From positions 158,720 through 222,719 of the forward strand of contig NZ_BMVL01000013.1 in the NCBI RefSeq assembly GCF_014650695.1: a DNA stretch of 64,000 bases, in the 5' to 3' direction. A model generated the notes under the pieces. That model saw nothing but the letters and a program-made list of their open reading frames with translations, had not been told where the DNA came from and did no database searches. Positions 58,340 to 64,000 of this stretch are shown here, piece by piece. Each line of letters opens with the position of its first letter. Within the stretch, counting starts at the first letter, position 1. The stretch comes from Streptomyces avidinii (GTDB lineage Bacteria; Actinomycetota; Actinomycetes; Streptomycetales; Streptomycetaceae). The translations under genes and the position numbers were made by a program.

Positions 58340-58906
58340 TCAAATCCCCCCGTTCTGTTCCGTATCCTGCCTCCGCGCATTCTCACGGAGTTGGTCCGCG
58401 AGAAGCCCGAGCACTGTGCGTGCACTCTCCCTACGAATTTCCGCGCGGGAGCCTTTCAACCTCAGACGGACCGTTTTCCTGCCCCCCGGACCGTCCAGTG
58501 CGACGAAAACGGTGCCCACCGGCTGCCCGTCCTGCGGCTCCGGACCGGCCACCCCGGTGGTCGCGATTCCCCACGAAGCGCCCATCACCCGCCGTACGCC
58601 GGCCGCCATCTCGGCCGCCACCTGCGCGTTCACCGCGCCTTCGGCTTCCAGCAGCCCCGCGTCCACCCCGAGGACCAGGTGCTTGATCTCCGTCGCGTAT
58701 GCCGTCACCGAGCCGCGGAAGGACCGGGAGGCGCCGGGGACGGCCGTGAGGTCGGCGGCCACCATGCCGCCGGTCAGGGATTCGGCAACGGCGAGGGTCT
58801 GGTCACTCTCCGTCAGCAGCTGCAGCGCTTCCGCAGCCACTCCGGTCTCATCCATCGCTCCGGAACCGGTTCCGGCCTCCGGAGAACCCCCCGCCGCGCA
58901 CGTCAC
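58340..58906 (-). CDS. cinA: CinA C-terminal-type nicotinamide-nucleotide amidohydrolase
   Basis: 188 residues, or 171 from ATG 58855. CinA-C/PncC family, which deamidates NMN: LAVAESLTGGMVAADLT, GSVTAYATEIKHLVLGV, GIATTGVAGPEPQDGQPVGTV. There is no N-terminal MoCF domain. The GTG at 58906 overlaps the pgsA stop (GTGA). The ATG at 58855 fits the family start but its GGAG is only 2 bases away. I prefer the coupled GTG. Confidence 0.88.
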   Translation of the reverse strand: MTCAAGGSPEAGTGSGAMDETGVAAEALQLLTESDQTLAVAESLTGGMVAADLTAVPGASRSFRGSVTAYATEIKHLVLGVDAGLLEAEGAVNAQVAAEMAAGVRRVMGASWGIATTGVAGPEPQDGQPVGTVFVALDGPGGRKTVRLRLKGSRAEIRRESARTVLGLLADQLRENARRQDTEQNGGI

Positions 58907-59571
58907 CTCGCGGCCTGCTCCGCAGCCCGCTCCGCGGCGAGACCCTGGCGGCGCAGCACGACCGCCTGGCGGATGTAGTCCAAACCGGTGACGACGGTCA
59001 GCACGACGGCGATCGCCATCACCCAGAAGCGCATGGTCGCGAGCGCCCCGGTGAGCGCGAGTACGTACATGCCCACGGCCGTGCCCTGGGCCAGGGTCTT
59101 CACCTTGCCCCCGCGGCTGGCCGGAATCACTCCGTAGCGGATGACCCAGAAGCGCATCAGCGTGATCCCCAGCTCCCGGCCGAGGATCACCCCGGTCACC
59201 CACCAGGGGAGGTCACCGAGCCAGGAGAGACAGATCAGCGCCGACCCCATGATCGCCTTGTCGGCGATGGGGTCGGCGATCTTGCCGAAGTCCGTGACCA
59301 GGTTGTACGTCCGGGCCAGGTGCCCGTCGAAAATGTCCGTGATCATGGCGACGGCGAACGCCGCCCAGGCCCAGGCCCGCCAGGCCGGGTCGTAGCCGCC
59401 CTCGGCGAGCAGCAGGAACACGAAGCCCGGCACCAGCACGAGCCTGATCATGGTCAGGATGTTGGCAATGTTCCACAGGCTGGCCTGATTGACCGCCGCG
59501 GCCCCCAGCTTCGCGCCGGGTACGGGCCGGCGGCCGGCCTCGCCCGCCGCAGATGCCGGGACTCCGGTCAT
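58903..59571 (-). CDS. pgsA: CDP-diacylglycerol--glycerol-3-phosphate 3-phosphatidyltransferase
   Basis: Makes phosphatidylglycerol phosphate. 222 residues, about six membrane segments, with the complete CDP-alcohol phosphotransferase motif D-x2-DG-x2-AR-x8-G-x3-D-x3-D in TDIFDGHLAR...DFGKIADPIADK. The ATG overlaps the rimO stop by 4 bases (ATGA). Confidence 0.94.
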   Translation of the reverse strand: MTGVPASAAGEAGRRPVPGAKLGAAAVNQASLWNIANILTMIRLVLVPGFVFLLLAEGGYDPAWRAWAWAAFAVAMITDIFDGHLARTYNLVTDFGKIADPIADKAIMGSALICLSWLGDLPWWVTGVILGRELGITLMRFWVIRYGVIPASRGGKVKTLAQGTAVGMYVLALTGALATMRFWVMAIAVVLTVVTGLDYIRQAVVLRRQGLAAERAAEQAAR

Positions 59572-61058
59572 CCGGCCGCCTCCTCAAGATCCATGCCGAG
59601 CGGCTCGGCCACCAGGTCCACGCCCAGGGTGCCGACCACCTTTGCCGTGACGATACGCCCCGGGACCAGGCCCGTGCTGTCCGTGAAGACCACCTGGCCG
59701 TCCGTTTCGGGCGCCTGGTGCGCGGCGCGCCCGTAGGCGCCCTCGCCGTCCTCGTCGACCGCTTCCACGGTCTCGACGAGGACTTCCAGGGTCTCCCCGA
59801 TGCGCTCCTCCGCACGCTGCGAGGTGAGCTCCTCGGCGAGCCGCTGCATGTGGGCCAGCCGCTCGGCGATGGTGTCCTCGTCCAGCTTGTTCTCGTAGGT
59901 GACGGCCTCGGTGCCGTCCTCGTCCGAGTAGCCGAAGACGCCGATGGCGTCGAGGCGGGCGTGGGTGAGGAAACGCTCCAGCTCGGCGAAGTCCGCTTCC
60001 TTCTCGCCGGGGAAGCCGACGATGAAGTTGGAGCGGACGCCGGCCGTCGGGGCCTTGGAGCGGATGGTGTCCAGCAGCTCCAGGAAGCGGTCGGTGTCGC
60101 CGAAGCGGCGCATGGAGCGCAGCACGTCGGGGGCCGAGTGCTGGAAGGACAGGTCGAAGTACGGCACGACCTTGGGGGTCGAGGTGAGTACGTCGATCAG
60201 GCCGGGCCGCATCTCGGCCGGCTGGAGGTAGCTGACGCGGACGCGCTCGATGCCGTCCACCTCGGCCAGCTCGGGCAGCAGGGTCTCCAGCAGGCGGATG
60301 TCGCCCAGGTCCTTGCCGTACGAGGTGTTGTTCTCGGAGACCAGCATGATCTCCTTGACGCCCTGCTCGGCCAGCCAGCGGGTCTCGCCCAGCACGTCGC
60401 TGGGGCGGCGGGAGATGAAGGAGCCGCGGAAGGACGGGATGGCGCAGAAGGAGCAGCGCCGGTCGCAGCCGGAGGCCAGCTTGACCGAGGCGACGGGGCT
60501 CTTGTCCAGGCGGCGGCGCAGGGGCGCGCGCGGACCCGAGGCGGGCGCGAGCCCGTCCGGCAGGTCGGCGGGGGCCTCGGCGACCGGCTCCTGGGCGTGG
60601 CCCGGGAGGGAGACCTCGGCCGCCTGACGCTCGGCCGGGCTGATCGGCAGCAGCTTGCGCCGGTCGCGCGGGGTGTGGGAGGCGTGGATGCCGCCGTTGA
60701 GGATGGTCTGGAGGCGGTCGGAGATGTCGGCGTAGTCGTCGAAACCGAGGACTCCGTCGGCCTCGGGGAGCGCTTCGGCGAGTTCCTTGCCGTAGCGCTC
60801 GGCCATACAGCCGACGGCGACGACCGCCTGGGTCTTGCCGTGATCCTTGAGATCGTTGGCTTCCAGGAGGGCGTCTACGGAGTCCTTTTTGGCGGCTTCG
60901 ACGAAGCCGCAGGTGTTGACGACGGCTACGTCCGCATCGGCGGCGTCCTCGACGAGCTCCCAGCCATCCGCCGCCAAGCGGCCTGCGAGCTCCTCCGAGT
61001 CCACCTCGTTACGGGCGCAGCCAAGAGTGACAAGGGCGACGGTACGGCGTTCGGGCAT
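59568..61058 (-). CDS. rimO: Ribosomal protein S12 methylthiotransferase
   Basis: Radical-SAM enzyme modifying an aspartate of S12. 496 residues. UPF0004 cysteines in TLGCARNEVDSEE, NTCGFVEAAK and VGCMAERYG. SAM motif CDRRCSFC near 190, and a C-terminal TRAM domain. The ATG 61058 gives MPERRTVALVTLGCARNEVD as the start. First gene of the coupled rimO-pgsA-cinA block. Confidence 0.94.
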   Translation of the reverse strand: MPERRTVALVTLGCARNEVDSEELAGRLAADGWELVEDAADADVAVVNTCGFVEAAKKDSVDALLEANDLKDHGKTQAVVAVGCMAERYGKELAEALPEADGVLGFDDYADISDRLQTILNGGIHASHTPRDRRKLLPISPAERQAAEVSLPGHAQEPVAEAPADLPDGLAPASGPRAPLRRRLDKSPVASVKLASGCDRRCSFCAIPSFRGSFISRRPSDVLGETRWLAEQGVKEIMLVSENNTSYGKDLGDIRLLETLLPELAEVDGIERVRVSYLQPAEMRPGLIDVLTSTPKVVPYFDLSFQHSAPDVLRSMRRFGDTDRFLELLDTIRSKAPTAGVRSNFIVGFPGEKEADFAELERFLTHARLDAIGVFGYSDEDGTEAVTYENKLDEDTIAERLAHMQRLAEELTSQRAEERIGETLEVLVETVEAVDEDGEGAYGRAAHQAPETDGQVVFTDSTGLVPGRIVTAKVVGTLGVDLVAEPLGMDLEEAAG

Positions 61059-61116
61059 GGACTCAAGACTACTTCGTCCCGGCGTCGGCCCCTGCCGCAC
61101 GTCCCCGTACAGCAAG

Positions 61117-61150
61117 ATCCCCGGGGTGCGGCGCAGCACCCCGGGGATCC
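61117..61150 (-). terminator. Terminator after the RodZ-like gene
   Basis: GATCCCCGGGGTGC and its exact complement with a 6-base loop, lying between the RodZ-like stop and rimO. Confidence 0.88.
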
Positions 61151-61184
61151 GGATTCAAGCCTTCCGCCCTAGGGCGGTCCCGTG

Positions 61185-62081
61185 TCAGCCCGCCTGGGGC
61201 TGGTCCTGGAGAGGGTCGGCCTTCGTGTATTTCAGACGCTCCACCTGCCCCGACTGGAAGTCGTCCTTGATCTCCTTGCCGTTCACGAAGAGCTTCACGG
61301 CGCCGGCGTCGCCGAGCACGAGGTCGACGGACTCCTTGTCGGTGAAGGTCTTGGACTCACCCTGCGCGAGGGTGCCGTCGAAGAGCAGCCGGCCGGTGGA
61401 GTCCTTCGCGGAGATCCAGCTCTCGCCCGTGTCGGCCGTCAGGACCACGGTGACGAGGTCCTTGGGCGCGGCGGCGATGGCACTGTCCGAGGGATTCGGC
61501 TTGGGTGCCTGCGGGGTCTGCTGGGGCTGCCCGGACGGCTTGGCGCCGCTCTGCTTGGGTGCGGGCTTGGGGGAGGCGGAACCTTCCGCCACCGGGCGCT
61601 TGTCCTTCTCGTCGCCACCGCTGAAGGCGGTGAAGCCGACGAAGCCGATCACGGCGACGATGGCGGCGACCATGGCCGCGGTCCAGTTGGGCCGCTGCCG
61701 TTCGGGGCGGATCCGCTCGGCGTCGAACATCGGCGCGGCGGGCGTGGGAGCCGGCCGGCCGCCGTGGGCCGCGTCGTAGCTCTCGACCAGCGGTGCCGGA
61801 TCGAGGTTGACGGCGCGGGCGAGGGTACGGATGTGACCGCGGGCGTAGACGTCGCCGCCGCACCGCGTGAAGTCGTCCTCTTCGATCGCGTGCACGATGG
61901 GGATGCGCACGCGGGTGGTGGAACTGACCTCGTCGACGGTGAGCCCGGCGGCGATCCGGGCCTTCTTGAGGGCCGTCCCGATGGACGGCCCTTCGACGGG
62001 ACGTTCGACGATGCGGTCCTCGGACCGGTCGTCGGTCGAAGGCCGCTCTTCTTCGGGGGAGTTGGAGTTGCCGATGGACAC
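61185..62081 (-). CDS. RodZ-like helix-turn-helix membrane protein
   Basis: 298 residues. A RodZ-type HTH (IGTALKKARIAAGLTVDEVS, VYARGHIRTLARAVNLDPAPL), one membrane segment (AAMVAAIVAVIGFVGFTAFS near 165-185), a Pro/Lys/Gln linker and a C-terminal DUF4115 beta domain (SWISAKDSTGRLLFDGTLAQ). In rods RodZ links MreB to the cell wall; in Streptomyces it likely acts in cell-wall assembly. GTG 62081 has AAGG 7 bases upstream. Confidence 0.88.
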   Translation of the reverse strand: MSIGNSNSPEEERPSTDDRSEDRIVERPVEGPSIGTALKKARIAAGLTVDEVSSTTRVRIPIVHAIEEDDFTRCGGDVYARGHIRTLARAVNLDPAPLVESYDAAHGGRPAPTPAAPMFDAERIRPERQRPNWTAAMVAAIVAVIGFVGFTAFSGGDEKDKRPVAEGSASPKPAPKQSGAKPSGQPQQTPQAPKPNPSDSAIAAAPKDLVTVVLTADTGESWISAKDSTGRLLFDGTLAQGESKTFTDKESVDLVLGDAGAVKLFVNGKEIKDDFQSGQVERLKYTKADPLQDQPQAG

Positions 62082-62301
62082 GTGGGCGCCTTTCGAGCGT
62101 GTAGCCACCTGCTGGAAGTCCAGTCTAGGGGGGTGACGAAAGGGTGGAGCAACCGGAGGGTGCACTTCCTACGCCATCCGAATGGCGAAGGGAGGTCCTC
62201 CCCGGTGCGGCGGCCCGGCGCTGTGCGCGAGCTCGTGCGCGGTACCGCCACCTCTCTTCAACTTGACGCGGGCCCAAGGGAAACGGTTGCCCGCGATTTC
62301 A

Positions 62302-64000
62302 TTACGGATGGGCCTCGCCGCGAATGACGGCGAGCACTCCGTCCAGGTCATCGGCCTTCAGCAGGACGTCCCGCGCCTTCGAACCCTCGCTCGGGCCGAC
62401 GATTCCGCGCGACTCCATGAGGTCCATGAGCCGCCCGGCCTTGGCGAAGCCCACCCTCAGCTTGCGCTGGAGCATGGAGGTGGACCCGAACTGCGTCGAG
62501 ACCACCAGCTCCGCCGCCTGGCACAGCAGGTCAAGGTCGTCGCCGATGTCCTCGTCGATCTCCTTCTTCTGCTTCTGCCCGACGGTGACGTCGTCCCGGA
62601 AGACGGGCGCCATCTGGTCCTTGCAGTGCTGGACGATCCCGGCGATCTCGTCCTCGGTGACGAAGGCGCCCTGGAGCCGGACCGGCTTGTTGGCACCCAT
62701 CGGCAGGAACAGCCCGTCGCCCTTGCCGATCAGCTTCTCGGCGCCCGGCTGGTCGAGGATGACCCGGCTGTCTGCGAGCGAGGAGGTGGCGAAGGCGAGG
62801 CGCGAGGGCACGTTCGCCTTGATCAGGCCGGTGACCACGTCCACCGAGGGCCGCTGGGTGGCGAGCACCAGGTGAATGCCGGCGGCGCGGGCCAGCTGGG
62901 TGATGCGGACGATCGAGTCCTCGACGTCGCGCGGGGCGACCATCATCAGGTCCGCCAGCTCGTCGACGATCACCAGCAGGTACGGGTACGGGCTGAGCTC
63001 CCGCTCGCTGCCCGGCGGCAATTTGATCTTGCCGTCCCGGATCGCCTGGTTGAAGTCGTCGATGTGCCGGTAGCCGAAGGCGGCCAGGTCGTCGTAGCGC
63101 AGGTCCATCTCGCGCACGACCCACTGGAGCGCCTCGGCGGCCCGCTTGGGGTTGGTGATGATCGGCGTGATCAGGTGCGGGATGCCCTCGTACGCCGTCA
63201 GCTCGACGCGCTTGGGGTCCACGAGCACCATCCGGACGTCCTCCGGGGTGGCCCGGACCATGACGGACGTGATCAGGCAGTTGATGCAGGAGGACTTGCC
63301 GGAACCGGTGGCGCCGGCGACCAGCACGTGCGGCATCTTGGCGAGGTTGGCCATGACGTAGCCGCCCTCGACGTCCTTGCCGAGCGCGACCAGCATCGGG
63401 TGGTCGTCCTCGGCCGCGTCCGCGAGGCGCAGCACGTCACCCAGGTTGACCATCTCGCGGTCGGTGTTCGGGATCTCGATGCCCACCGCGGACTTGCCCG
63501 GGATCGGGCTGATGATCCGGACGTCCGGCGAGGCGACGGCGTAGGCGATGTTCTTGGTCAGGGCGGTGATCCGCTCGACCTTGACCGCGGCGCCCAGGGT
63601 GACCTCGTACCGGGTGACGGTCGGCCCCCGGGTGAAGCCGGTGACGTCCGCGTCGACCTTGAACTCGGTGAACACGTTGCGCAGCGAGGCGACCACCGCG
63701 TCGTTGGCGGCGCTGCGGGTCTTGCCGGGTCCGCCCTTCTCCAGCAGGTCGAGGGAGGGCAGCGCGTACGTGATGTCCCCGCGCAGCTGGAGCTGCTCGG
63801 CGCGCGGCGGCAGCGCCTGGGTCTGCGGCGGGGCCTTGGTCAGATCGGGCACCGCCAGCGTCCCGGAGGCCGCCGCGGTGGTGGCGTGCGGCTGCCCGGC
63901 GAGGTTCTCGGGGGCGGCCCCGGGCGCCGCCTCGGGCGCGGCCCCGGGCGCTTCTTCCGGTACGGGACGCTCCCCGCGGGCCGTCGGCACCGGAGCGGTG
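62302..64000 (-). CDS. ftsK: FtsK/SpoIIIE DNA translocase, C-terminal part (5' end beyond the window)
   Basis: Motor that pumps DNA at division or sporulation septa. 565 C-terminal residues are present. An Ala/Pro/Glu-rich linker precedes the motor: Walker A VAGATGSGKSS, Walker B LVIVDELADLMM, then LARAAGIHLVLATQRPSVDVVTG. The gamma winged helix ends the protein (LQRKLRVGFAKAGRLMDLME). The membrane domain lies outside the window. Confidence 0.95.
   Translation of the reverse strand, partial: TAPVPTARGERPVPEEAPGAAPEAAPGAAPENLAGQPHATTAAASGTLAVPDLTKAPPQTQALPPRAEQLQLRGDITYALPSLDLLEKGGPGKTRSAANDAVVASLRNVFTEFKVDADVTGFTRGPTVTRYEVTLGAAVKVERITALTKNIAYAVASPDVRIISPIPGKSAVGIEIPNTDREMVNLGDVLRLADAAEDDHPMLVALGKDVEGGYVMANLAKMPHVLVAGATGSGKSSCINCLITSVMVRATPEDVRMVLVDPKRVELTAYEGIPHLITPIITNPKRAAEALQWVVREMDLRYDDLAAFGYRHIDDFNQAIRDGKIKLPPGSERELSPYPYLLVIVDELADLMMVAPRDVEDSIVRITQLARAAGIHLVLATQRPSVDVVTGLIKANVPSRLAFATSSLADSRVILDQPGAEKLIGKGDGLFLPMGANKPVRLQGAFVTEDEIAGIVQHCKDQMAPVFRDDVTVGQKQKKEIDEDIGDDLDLLCQAAELVVSTQFGSTSMLQRKLRVGFAKAGRLMDLMESRGIVGPSEGSKARDVLLKADDLDGVLAVIRGEAHP

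Overview
The window is a high-GC (about 72 percent) piece of an actinobacterial core chromosome, almost certainly a Streptomyces. The evidence is the codon bias, frequent GTG starts, rare TTA codons, and the conserved gene order dinG - hflX - RSH - dapF - miaA - miaB - gluABCD - recX/recA - DUF3046 - lhr - nei - clgR/cinA/pgsA/rimO - ftsK. No rRNA, tRNA, IS element, prophage or CRISPR array was seen. Both edges cut genes: a DinG-type helicase on the left and FtsK on the right.

Layout. 1-7.5 kb: the helicase, then a four-gene NRPS-independent (IucA/IucC) siderophore operon (aminotransferase, two synthetases, GNAT) read leftwards. 7.7-20.1 kb: a secreted protease, HflX, an M1 peptidase, a RelA/SpoT protein with an altered synthetase region, DapF, MiaA, two small proteins, an extradiol-dioxygenase-like protein and MiaB. 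20.5-31.8 kb: an orphan TAXI binding protein, then a probable N-glycan catabolic locus. That locus has a divergent promoter driving GH38 alpha-mannosidase, LacI regulator and ROK kinase leftwards, and GH5 hydrolase and secreted GH85 endoglycosidase rightwards. 31.9-37.7 kb: a two-component system and the gluABCD-type uptake operon. 37.9-40.7 kb: an FAD monooxygenase and a cysteine dioxygenase/rhodanese pair behind a Cys-rich leader peptide. 40.8-43.7 kb: recX, a broken recA, a frameshifted SUKH-like gene and a lipoprotein. 43.7-49.8 kb: a methyltransferase, a Clp_N/helix-turn-helix protein with a striking palindromic promoter, an AI-2E transporter, DUF3046, and azlCD with an AraC regulator. 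49.8-57.7 kb: Lhr helicase, a lipoprotein, Nei glycosylase, an SDR and a small membrane protein. 57.8-64 kb: clgR, cinA, pgsA, rimO, a RodZ-like protein and FtsK.

How genes work together. The GH85/GH5/GH38/ROK/LacI set reads as one pathway. The secreted endoglycosidase releases host or fungal N-glycans, the alpha- and beta-mannosidases trim them, and the kinase phosphorylates a released sugar under LacI control. The siderophore operon looks like the rhizobactin type but has no local monooxygenase, decarboxylase or transporter. The cysteine dioxygenase leader suggests cysteine-sensing control.

Quality caution. Four apparent reading-frame lesions occur: GH38 (one extra base), recA (net 26-base loss) and the SUKH gene (two single-base slips). 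The single-base slips sit in homopolymers or low-complexity DNA and may be sequence errors. The recA lesion should be verified before any biological conclusion is drawn.
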